Both the position numbers and the translations under genes were made by a program. Below the pieces are notes generated by a model. The model was not told the origin of the DNA. It was given only the letters and a program-made list of their open reading frames with translations, and did no database searches. Below, piece by piece: positions 1 through 4,406 of a stretch of DNA of 9,096 nt (position 1 is the stretch's first letter; every line of letters begins with the position of its first letter). Source of the DNA: a bacterium (GTDB taxonomy: Bacteria; Patescibacteriota; Minisyncoccia; Phycocordibacterales; 1-14-0-10-42-12); contig JAUIHD010000013.1 of NCBI GenBank assembly GCA_030432135.1, positions 1 through 9,096 on the forward strand. Direction: 5' to 3'.

Positions 1-390
1 GAACAAAGAAAGGTGTGCGTGCTTGGGAACACTGGAGGCGGACGAGATACCTGGAAGCGTCCTGAAATGGGTAAGATTGCAGAACACTATTGCGACACCG
101 TGATTCTTACAAACGAGGATCCGTACGACGAAGACCCGTGGCAGATTATTCATGATGTTGCTGAAGGTATAAAAAATCACGATAAAACTAAGAAAATTCT
201 TGACCGCCGTGAAGCTATCCGTGAAGCACTGATGTCTGCGAAAGAGTTGAGACAAACTCATGAAAAAGTTGCCGTGCTTATTACTGGAAAAGGAACTGAT
301 CCATATATTATGGAGGCACACAACAAAAAAACTCCATGGAGTGATGAAAAAGTAGCCCGAGAAGAGCTCAAGAAAATATTGACTAAATAG
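1..390 (+). CDS. murE: MurE-like Mur ligase, C-terminal part (5' truncated by window)
   Basis: The frame is open from the first base, so this is the 3' end of a longer gene; the GTG at 13 lies inside the domain and is not the start. The 129 visible residues match the C-terminal (third) domain of Mur ligases, which add the third amino acid to UDP-MurNAc-L-Ala-D-Glu in the cytoplasm using ATP. Landmarks are VLGNTGGGRD followed by KRPEMGKIAE, the segment TNEDPYDEDP where DAP-specific MurE has DNPR, then DRREAI, and ITGKGTDPY where E. coli has GKGHE. Both places that recognise the incoming diamino acid are therefore altered, so the amino acid added is uncertain. No terminator follows; a promoter for the next gene overlaps the last codons. 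The MurE identity is confident, the substrate is not. Confidence 0.88.
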   Translation, partial: EQRKVCVLGNTGGGRDTWKRPEMGKIAEHYCDTVILTNEDPYDEDPWQIIHDVAEGIKNHDKTKKILDRREAIREALMSAKELRQTHEKVAVLITGKGTDPYIMEAHNKKTPWSDEKVAREELKKILTK

Positions 391-407
391 ACTTATGGAG
401 GTATAAA
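379..407 (+). promoter_or_regulatory. Sigma70-type promoter of the small zinc-ribbon-like gene
   Basis: TTGACT (379-384), a 17-bp spacer and TATAAA (402-407) form a near-consensus promoter. The -35 box lies in the last murE codons and the spacer contains the murE stop. The expected start near 413-415 would leave a leader that begins almost at the Shine-Dalgarno sequence. Confidence 0.7.
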
Positions 408-414
408 TTTGTTT

Positions 415-420
415 AGGAGG
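415..420 (+). promoter_or_regulatory. Shine-Dalgarno AGGAGG that decides the start at 426
   Basis: AGGAGG ends 2 nt before an in-frame GTG (423) and 5 nt before the ATG at 426. The 5-nt spacing is workable and the 2-nt spacing is not, so ATG 426 is taken as the start. Confidence 0.75.
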
Positions 421-425
421 GCGTG

Positions 426-683
426 ATGCCGAACACAGAACACTTGCCGGCACAGCCGGCTGACAAACAAGAAACTCTGGGTGATTGCACCCACATCGGG
501 TGCCACGGGCAGATCGTTGTCGATACGACGTACGTGCTGAGTACCCCGGGCGCCATGGATGCGTTCATGGGAGACGACGGGATTGAGCGCACCTGGGTTC
601 CTAATAACAGCGAGCCCTACTGTACCGAGTGTTGCCTCGTCTTCAGTCGAGTAGCACTCAAACGCAAACAAAAAGCGGCCTGA
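426..683 (+). CDS. Small GC-rich protein with possible zinc-binding cysteines (85 aa)
   Basis: I do not recognise the family. The 85-residue product has CTHIGCH (C21, H23, C26, H27) and, 40 residues later, YCTECC (C66, C69, C70). This spacing of a Cys-x4-Cys and a Cys-x2-Cys knuckle would suit a single zinc site in a zinc-ribbon-like fold; that is inference. The tail is basic (KRKQKAA). There is no signal peptide or membrane segment, so it is probably cytoplasmic. Base composition differs from neighbours: 35 of 60 bases at 481-540 are G/C, against 22 of 60 in fpg at 1801-1860. It has its own promoter, a strong Shine-Dalgarno sequence, and a terminator 19 nt after the stop, so it is a complete monocistronic unit placed directly behind murE. 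A reverse-strand open frame over the same bases has no ribosome site and is a shadow. Confidence 0.75.
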   Translation: MPNTEHLPAQPADKQETLGDCTHIGCHGQIVVDTTYVLSTPGAMDAFMGDDGIERTWVPNNSEPYCTECCLVFSRVALKRKQKAA

Positions 684-701
684 AAAGGCTCGCGAAGAGA
701 A

Positions 702-736
702 GCCCGCGGCGCATGCGCCGCGGGCTCTTTGTTTTT
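702..736 (+). terminator. Intrinsic terminator with perfect 24-nt palindrome (copy 1)
   Basis: Bases 702-725 are a perfect palindrome (left arm GCCCGCGGCGCA), giving a 10-bp GC stem with a CATG loop, followed by TCTTTGTTTTT. The same 24 nt plus the preceding AGAA recur at 1283-1310. Confidence 0.93.
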
Positions 737-737
737 A

Positions 738-746
738 TGCTATAAA
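738..746 (+). promoter_or_regulatory. Extended -10 promoter of the DUF6915-like gene
   Basis: TGC-TATAAA (738-746) follows directly on the T-tract of the preceding terminator. No convincing -35 is present because the GC palindrome occupies that position. The start would fall near 753, giving a leader of about 36 nt. Confidence 0.5.
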
Positions 747-774
747 TACTACGAACATTGGTTCATTCAATAAG

Positions 775-787
775 AAGGAGGTGATCC
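775..787 (+). promoter_or_regulatory. Full-length Shine-Dalgarno, 13-nt anti-SD complement
   Basis: AAGGAGGTGATCC is the exact complement of the canonical bacterial 16S rRNA 3' tail GGATCACCTCCTT. The GGAGG core is 7 nt from the ATG at 789. A match of this length is rare and points to very strong initiation, or possibly to pausing or autoregulation. Confidence 0.88.
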
Positions 788-788
788 T

Positions 789-1265
789 ATGGACCCAGCA
801 GTCCACGCAGAAAGTAGTGCCAAGAAGTTCGGCGGTGTTGCTGTCGACTATATCAAGATCCACGTTTTCATCGACAGCGCAAAAAGTGCCGCAGGTACTC
901 AGCGCCACCGAGTGTTCACTCACAACATCTGGTTTGCCAACACCGTGGTTCCTGCCGCTTTCGGTGACACCATCACAAACAGTGCTGGTGAAGCCATCTC
1001 AGTCAGAGATATCGCTCTACAGCACATCGGTGAGGACTTTGGCCGCGAAGACAATATCCCGACACTCGATGACATTATCAAATCGGTCTTCCGGAAGAAG
1101 TTACCTAAGTGGCTCAACAACGGCTGTCGCAATCATGGTGATGAAGGACTTGTCCCTCATTTACAAACCTTCGAATACGAAGGTGAAAGTGATGATGGGG
1201 CCGACAAAGGTCGACGAGGCGGCGGAGTTGTATTCTTGCCACACCGACCCATACGGTACGATTGA
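789..1265 (+). CDS. Probable DUF6915-family small protein with C-terminal extension (158 aa)
   Basis: Residues 1-100 fit what I remember of a small uncharacterised family, DUF6915: an N-terminal HAESSAKKFGG, then YIKIHVFIDSAKS, a His-rich RHRVFTHNIWFAN, DTITNSAGEAISVRDIA and QHIGEDFG followed by IPTLDDII. The repeated His/Asp/Glu residues (H25, H40, H45, H79, E82, D83) are suggestive of a metal or catalytic site, but no function is established and I assign none. From about residue 112 there is an extension of some 45 residues with a Gly/Arg/Asp-rich middle (DDGADKGRRGGG) that I do not associate with the family. In that tail the third-position G+C drops in this frame and rises in the +1 frame, which is odd. 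The stop lies 21 nt before the terminator stem, supporting this frame. No membrane segment or signal peptide is seen. It is a monocistronic unit with its own promoter, exceptional Shine-Dalgarno and terminator. Confidence 0.72.
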   Translation: MDPAVHAESSAKKFGGVAVDYIKIHVFIDSAKSAAGTQRHRVFTHNIWFANTVVPAAFGDTITNSAGEAISVRDIALQHIGEDFGREDNIPTLDDIIKSVFRKKLPKWLNNGCRNHGDEGLVPHLQTFEYEGESDDGADKGRRGGGVVFLPHRPIRYD

Positions 1266-1286
1266 TTCAACCCTCCAACCCAAGAA

Positions 1287-1329
1287 GCCCGCGGCGCATG
1301 CGCCGCGGGCCTTTTGCTTTTTATTTTTT
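1287..1329 (+). terminator. Intrinsic terminator with perfect 24-nt palindrome (copy 2)
   Basis: Bases 1287-1310 are identical to the palindrome at 702-725, followed by CTTTTGCTTTTTATTTTTT. Stem 10 bp, loop CATG. It closes the DUF6915-like unit. Confidence 0.93.
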
Positions 1330-1335
1330 ATGTTG

Positions 1336-1341
1336 TATTAT
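1336..1341 (+). promoter_or_regulatory. Possible -10 box for the 1369 gene
   Basis: TATTAT lies downstream of the terminator T-tract, with a weak TTGCTT (1314-1319) 16 bp upstream as a possible -35. The -35 would overlap the terminator tail. Confidence 0.35.
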
Positions 1342-1355
1342 GCTGCCAGACCCCC

Positions 1356-1361
1356 AAGGAG
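1356..1361 (+). promoter_or_regulatory. Shine-Dalgarno AAGGAG supporting a TTG start at 1369
   Basis: AAGGAG sits 7 nt before TTG 1369. There is no in-frame ATG nearby downstream, and the frame upstream of 1356 runs back through the terminator, so TTG is the supported start. Confidence 0.65.
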
Positions 1362-1368
1362 ACCCGCA

Positions 1369-1668
1369 TTGAGCAGAGAGGAAATTAATAATCTCATATC
1401 AGACTTATGGCTAGCCCTAGTCATGAGATCAGACCTGGCGCCTGATGAGAACGAGCTCCTCAGACACCTCGACAAGATGGTGACCGCAGCAGATGAAGTT
1501 CGAGCTTCAGGATCCAAAATTGAAGCAGCTTTGTCTGCACTTCGCCGACGCCAAGCGCGGCTCAAACAAAGGATCAAAGATCCTCTTGTCACCTTCGGCG
1601 TAGATGATCTTTTCGACCTAACGCCAGAAGTCGTTGATCGTCTCGGCAACCTAGCAAACCACAACTAA
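1369..1668 (+). CDS. Small helical GC-rich protein (99 aa), TTG start
   Basis: I do not recognise this protein. With the TTG start it is 99 residues, soluble and almost wholly helical by composition. It has an N-terminal SREEINNLISDLWLAL, a central stretch of roughly residues 26-70 with Leu/Ala at coiled-coil-like spacing and a basic ending (ALRRRQARLKQRIKD), and an acidic C-terminal part (GVDDLFDLTPEVVDRL). A basic helix followed by an acidic tail is compatible with nucleic-acid or partner binding, but nothing specific identifies it. No cysteines, signal peptide or membrane segment are present. It is the third of three tandem, same-strand GC-rich units between murE and fpg and has its own terminator 5 nt after the stop. 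The frame stays open far upstream only because the GC palindrome lacks stops; that upstream part is not coding. Confidence 0.7.
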   Translation: MSREEINNLISDLWLALVMRSDLAPDENELLRHLDKMVTAADEVRASGSKIEAALSALRRRQARLKQRIKDPLVTFGVDDLFDLTPEVVDRLGNLANHN

Positions 1669-1673
1669 GAGTA

Positions 1674-1702
1674 CGCCCCTTCGGGGGCGAACTTTTCTTT
1701 TT
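1674..1702 (+). terminator. Intrinsic terminator, CGCCCC-TTCG-GGGGCG
   Basis: A 6-bp GC stem (1674-1679 with 1684-1689) is capped by a stable TTCG tetraloop and followed by TTTTCTTTTT (1693-1702). It closes the third GC-rich unit and isolates fpg. Confidence 0.93.
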
Positions 1703-1711
1703 AGTAGCCTT

Positions 1712-1720
1712 TGTTATAAG
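1712..1720 (+). promoter_or_regulatory. Extended -10 promoter of fpg, likely leaderless
   Basis: TGT-TATAAG (1712-1720) is followed by 8 nt and then the fpg ATG at 1729, with no Shine-Dalgarno between. Transcription would start at or just before the ATG. Confidence 0.55.
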
Positions 1721-1728
1721 CTTCACAT

Positions 1729-2664
1729 ATGCCGGAGCTCCCCGAGGTCACCACAACAGTAAACGGGATTAAAAAAGAAGTCGTTGGACTTTCTATTATA
1801 GATGTGTGGACCGACTACTTCTCCCCTCTCTATAAAGAAAAAGAGCAAATAAAAGATAAAACTTATTTTTCTTATTTTAAAAAAGAAGTCATTGGTGCAA
1901 AAATAATAGGAGCGGAACGTCGTGCAAAGAATATTCTTATTCACCTCGACAACAACCACGCCATTCTCATTCATATGAAAATGACAGGCCATATCATGTA
2001 TGGCTCGTACCGAAAAACAACTGTAAAAGAAAAACGAGAGACAAAAGAGACCTGGGTAGCAGTAGACGATGAACATCTTCAAGACCCTTTTAATAGGTTC
2101 CTCCACCTCGTCTTTACTCTCTCAAACGGAAAGCACCTTGTTATGTCTGATATGAGAAAGTTTGGGAAAGTTAAACTCCTCAATGACACAAAAGAGTTTG
2201 ATGAGCTCGGACCAGAACCGCTTGAGAAAGATTTTACGTTTAAAAAATTTAAAGAACGTCTCCTCCTTAAACCAAGTGGAAAAATAAAGCAGGTCCTGCT
2301 CGATCAACATATCATCGCAGGCATTGGGAATATTTATTCAGACGAAATGCTCTATGAAGCGAGTGTTCACCCCTTTAGCATTATTGAATCTATCCCAGAG
2401 AAAAATATGAAGCTCATGTACACCGCAATGAAGCAGGTACTGTCAAAAGGGATCGACTTTGGTGGAGATTCTACAAGCGACTACCGAAACATTTATGGGA
2501 AGCGAGGAGAATTTCATCACCACCATAAAGTATACAGAGAGACTGGAAATCCATGCCCGAAGAAAAATTGCCCTGGAAAAATAGAAAGGCTCCCCATAGG
2601 TGGTCGTGGCGCACACTTTTGTAACACACACCAAGTGTTATATAGGAAAAACAAAACGCGCTAG
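1729..2664 (+). CDS. mutM: Formamidopyrimidine-DNA glycosylase (Fpg/MutM)
   Basis: Bifunctional base-excision-repair enzyme that removes oxidised purines such as 8-oxoguanine and FapyG and cuts the abasic site by beta/delta elimination. The product starts MPELPEV; Pro2 is the catalytic amine after Met removal and Glu3 the acid. K67 in RRAKNIL is the conserved DNA-contacting lysine, MRKFG (142-146) carries the void-filling arginine region, and the helix-two-turn-helix contains DQHIIAGIGNIYSDE (192-206). The C-terminal zinc finger is C276-x4-C281 and C298-x2-H301, so the usual fourth Cys is His and the first knuckle is two residues longer than the classical CPRC. At 311 residues it exceeds the usual 270-280, mainly from a charged insertion at about 93-122. 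ATG 1729 is fixed by the obligatory MPELPEV. The stop codon overlaps the -10 box of the next gene. Confidence 0.96.
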   Translation: MPELPEVTTTVNGIKKEVVGLSIIDVWTDYFSPLYKEKEQIKDKTYFSYFKKEVIGAKIIGAERRAKNILIHLDNNHAILIHMKMTGHIMYGSYRKTTVKEKRETKETWVAVDDEHLQDPFNRFLHLVFTLSNGKHLVMSDMRKFGKVKLLNDTKEFDELGPEPLEKDFTFKKFKERLLLKPSGKIKQVLLDQHIIAGIGNIYSDEMLYEASVHPFSIIESIPEKNMKLMYTAMKQVLSKGIDFGGDSTSDYRNIYGKRGEFHHHHKVYRETGNPCPKKNCPGKIERLPIGGRGAHFCNTHQVLYRKNKTR

Positions 2665-2667
2665 AAT
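2662..2667 (+). promoter_or_regulatory. -10 box of the lamin-tail-like gene, likely leaderless
   Basis: TAGAAT begins on the fpg stop codon and is followed by exactly 6 nt (AGAAAC) before ATG 2674. There is no Shine-Dalgarno, so transcription is predicted to start on the A of the ATG. Confidence 0.55.
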
Positions 2668-2673
2668 AGAAAC

Positions 2674-3537
2674 ATGAAATCAAATCCGACACCTCTCATA
2701 ATCATATTTGTAATAGCAGCAGCTATCTTTATGGTAGAAAATGATGGAGGTCCTATTTTTGAACCTCTTCCTTCCACAGAAATATCAAGTGGTGGAACAC
2801 AGAATCAAAATTCAAACAATTCAAATACCTCGACAGGCACAACTCCACCAAATACTGAAGTAAAACAAGAATCAGAATATAGAAGATGGATCAACATCCA
2901 AAATAGAACACGGAGCAGGTTCGAAGGCGCTCCAGGTGAAGAAAGTATCACTATCGCACTCTCCTATAGTGCACCTGGGCCAGTTGATATAAGCAAGTGG
3001 CAAATATGGAGTGTGTCAACAGGAAATAAGGCAATTATTGGTAATGGTCTCTTGTACCCTAAAGAAAACGGGGATGGTGAATTATATCCAATAATTTTAT
3101 ATCCCGGAGAAAGAGCAATTGTATATACCTATGTATCCCCTCTCCAATATTCATATAAGCCAAATATTTGTTTTGGATACCTCAATAAAAATTTTCCATA
3201 CCATGTAGCACGACAATGTCCGTATCTTGAATATAGTGCGTTACCTCTCCCCTTCTTTGATAGAGGAAATGAGTGTAGAGATTTTATAGAGAATCTCCCT
3301 ATCTGTGATACACCATCTGACGATGAAGATTACCCTGCCGGTATCACGAGCCAATGCCAGAATTATGTCGAAAGTCTTGTCGGATATGACAATTGTGTAG
3401 CTCATTGGAACAATAATGAAAACTTTCACACAGGAAATTGGATAGTACACCTAAACAGAACAGGTAAAATGTACAACGATAAAAACGAAAAAATCCTCCT
3501 CTTTGATGAGAAGGGACTCTTGGTAGACGAATTATAA
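2674..3537 (+). CDS. Secreted or membrane-anchored lamin-tail-like protein with six cysteines (287 aa)
   Basis: The N-terminus has a hydrophobic segment (about residues 7-20) that acts as a signal peptide or anchor. It is followed by a low-complexity Ser/Thr/Asn/Gln/Pro linker (about 33-66) and then an extracellular globular part. Residues 70-155 have the beta-sandwich pattern of lamin-tail-like (LTD) domains: WINIQNRT, EESITIALSYS, VDISKWQIWS, YPGERAIVYTY. The C-terminal part has six cysteines (C166, C182, C201, C211, C228, C241) in the order ICFGYL, RQCP, ECRDFIENLPIC, QCQNY and DNCVAHW, probably three disulfides, ending WIVHLNR and LFDEKGLLVDEL. I recall similar secreted proteins of unknown function in Parcubacteria; a role in surface structure or host-cell contact is only inference. 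It follows fpg by 9 nt but seems to have its own leaderless promoter. Confidence 0.8.
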   Translation: MKSNPTPLIIIFVIAAAIFMVENDGGPIFEPLPSTEISSGGTQNQNSNNSNTSTGTTPPNTEVKQESEYRRWINIQNRTRSRFEGAPGEESITIALSYSAPGPVDISKWQIWSVSTGNKAIIGNGLLYPKENGDGELYPIILYPGERAIVYTYVSPLQYSYKPNICFGYLNKNFPYHVARQCPYLEYSALPLPFFDRGNECRDFIENLPICDTPSDDEDYPAGITSQCQNYVESLVGYDNCVAHWNNNENFHTGNWIVHLNRTGKMYNDKNEKILLFDEKGLLVDEL

Positions 3538-3575
3538 AAAGAAATAGGTCCGGAACGCGCACGCGTTCCGGACCT
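3536..3575 (-). terminator. Terminator of the 3606-3878 gene between convergent genes
   Basis: Arms 3546-3559 and 3562-3575 (AGGTCCGGAACGCG and its complement) give about 13 bp with a GCAC loop. On the minus strand the stem is followed by ATTTCTTTTTA, a proper U-tract. On plus no U-tract follows, so termination of the lamin-tail-like gene here would be by hairpin alone. Confidence 0.85.
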
Positions 3576-3605
3576 GCGGGAATTCGTTCTCTCTCCCTCG
3601 GTTGG

Positions 3606-3878
3606 TTAGGTGGCCGACGCCACTTCTACTTCGTCCGCGACTGTCGCCGCTTCTTGCGGGTGCTGTGGCTCTATCGAGAGCCTGATCCGCTTCTCCGCTA
3701 TCACCATCCAGTTCATGGTAGTCCACACAAGAACTGGAGCCGCCCAATAGATGATCATCTGGATGCGGGAGACGTTCGAGGTTTCATCCCCAAACACCAA
3801 CACAAGAAGCGCAGCAATCAATCCTGCGGCCGAAAAAATTGCCGAAAAACCGTTCAACCACTGTGCGATTTTTTTCAT
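3606..3878 (-). CDS. Small two-helix membrane protein (90 aa)
   Basis: Not recognised as a known family. It starts MKKIAQWLNGFSA and has two hydrophobic helices at about residues 9-29 (ending ALLVLVFG) and 40-61 (YWAAPVLVWTTMNWMVIA), joined by a short polar turn DETSNVSRIQ. A basic stretch EKRIR follows, then an acidic, Ala/Val/Glu-rich tail. The basic residues at the N-terminus and after helix 2 predict both ends in the cytoplasm (a helical hairpin). The coding sequence is GC-richer than trmH and fpg on either side. Start: ATG 3878 lies 9 nt from an AAGGAGG. The unit has an unusually good promoter (consensus -35 and -10 with 17-bp spacing) and its own terminator, so it is likely well expressed as a single-gene transcript. 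No function can be assigned. Confidence 0.78.
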   Translation of the reverse strand: MKKIAQWLNGFSAIFSAAGLIAALLVLVFGDETSNVSRIQMIIYWAAPVLVWTTMNWMVIAEKRIRLSIEPQHPQEAATVADEVEVASAT

Positions 3879-3887
3879 CTTTCAGGG

Positions 3888-3894
3888 CCTCCTT
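3888..3894 (-). promoter_or_regulatory. Shine-Dalgarno AAGGAGG of the membrane-protein gene
   Basis: Read on minus, AAGGAGG ends 9 nt before ATG 3878. It is the only strong Shine-Dalgarno between the two - strand genes here. Confidence 0.85.
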
Positions 3895-3906
3895 AAGCCT
3901 AAAAAT

Positions 3907-3935
3907 ATTATATATAAAAAAATGCTATTTGTCAA
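3907..3935 (-). promoter_or_regulatory. Perfect consensus sigma70 promoter TTGACA-17-TATAAT
   Basis: On minus, TTGACA (3935-3930), a 17-bp spacer and TATAAT (3912-3907) match the consensus at all 12 positions. The start is expected near 3900, giving a leader of about 22 nt carrying the AAGGAGG. Confidence 0.9.
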
Positions 3936-3939
3936 ATAG
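3925..3939. promoter_or_regulatory. Perfect palindrome CTATTTG-T-CAAATAG over the -35 box, possible operator
   Basis: Seven-base arms with a one-base centre cover the whole -35 element of the 3907-3935 promoter. Such a position suits a dimeric repressor, but part of the symmetry may be fortuitous because these bases also encode the ancestral trmH C-terminus. Confidence 0.4.
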
Positions 3940-3978
3940 TATTATGCCTACCGTTACTGAGACATTGAGAGATTCTTT
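3925..3978 (-). pseudogene. Displaced SpoU motif 3 of trmH in the -1 frame
   Basis: Read on minus from 3978, this stretch encodes KESLNVSVTVGIILFDK and then TAG (3927-3925). That is the conserved SpoU/TrmH motif 3, which forms the knot and S-adenosylmethionine pocket. It is out of frame with the 4388-3978 gene, which stops at VEI just before it. Confidence 0.82.
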
Positions 3979-4388
3979 TATATTTCTACAATAGTGTCCG
4001 ATTTATCGAGAATATCCTGAGATACTCCATCAACCTCATTACCAAAGACATACCCCGCTGGATATATGAGTTCAAAATCTCTAAAAGAAACTGCTTTCTT
4101 GCTCTGTTCCACGGAAACCACACTGACCCCTTTTTGTTTCAAGTACTCTACCCCCTCTTCTGTGGTTTTAAACTTTTTGTAAGCAACTTCTTTTTCTCCA
4201 CCAAGGGATACTTTTGCAAAATCTTTTCTTGATCGACCAAACCTGTCTACTGGTTCAGGAGTGTAGCCACAGAGAATTATTTCTTTCACCCCAGCGCACG
4301 CCGCGGTACGAAAAATAGACCCGACATTATGAATACTGCGCACATTGTCGAGCACTATGTATACATCTCCCGGAGCTTTCTCTTTCAT
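3978..4388 (-). CDS. TrmH/SpoU-like RNA 2'-O-methyltransferase, truncated by C-terminal frame change
   Basis: SpoU-class methylases transfer a methyl group from S-adenosylmethionine to a ribose 2'-OH in tRNA or rRNA; this is the minimal form without an N-terminal RNA-binding domain. Motif 1 is NVRSIHNVGSIFRTAACAG (15-33, with N21 and R27) and motif 2 is YVFGNEVDGVSQDIL (113-127). The 136-residue frame ends at DTIVEI, where family members continue with a Pro-Met-x-Gly type linker and motif 3. Motif 3 is present immediately downstream but in the -1 frame, and the linker is missing, so about 13 nt seem to have been lost. As it stands the product lacks the end of the knot and is probably inactive; programmed -1 frameshifting or an assembly error are alternatives. 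It is divergent from the DoxX gene 18 bp away and lacks a Shine-Dalgarno. Confidence 0.88.
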   Translation of the reverse strand: MKEKAPGDVYIVLDNVRSIHNVGSIFRTAACAGVKEIILCGYTPEPVDRFGRSRKDFAKVSLGGEKEVAYKKFKTTEEGVEYLKQKGVSVVSVEQSKKAVSFRDFELIYPAGYVFGNEVDGVSQDILDKSDTIVEI

Positions 4389-4406
4389 GCGTGATATACT
4401 ACAGCC
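4389..4406. promoter_or_regulatory. Shared divergent promoter for trmH-like and DoxX genes, both likely leaderless
   Basis: Only 18 bp separate the two start codons. On plus, TGA-TATACT (4392-4400) is followed by exactly 6 nt and ATG 4407. On minus, TAGTAT (4401-4396) is followed by 7 nt and ATG 4388. The two -10 boxes overlap, and neither gene has room for a Shine-Dalgarno. Confidence 0.62.

Noticed and set aside
702..1310. CRISPR-like repeat pair
   Set aside because: Only two copies 585 nt apart with whole genes between them, and each is followed by a U-tract; they are terminators.
781..1668. A 295-codon open frame on + spanning two terminators' worth of sequence
   Set aside because: It crosses the intrinsic terminator at 1287-1329, has no ribosome site at its start, and is open mainly because the GC palindrome has no stops. 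Only its last 99 codons, from TTG 1369, are supported.
1723..2106. Leftward open frame over the first part of fpg
   Set aside because: It lies antisense to the well-conserved fpg, is rich in Phe/Cys/Tyr as expected from reversed Lys/Glu codons, and has no ribosome site.
3654..3939. Rightward open frames over the 3606-3878 gene
   Set aside because: They have no ribosome site and oppose a gene with a consensus promoter, Shine-Dalgarno and terminator; they are antisense shadows.
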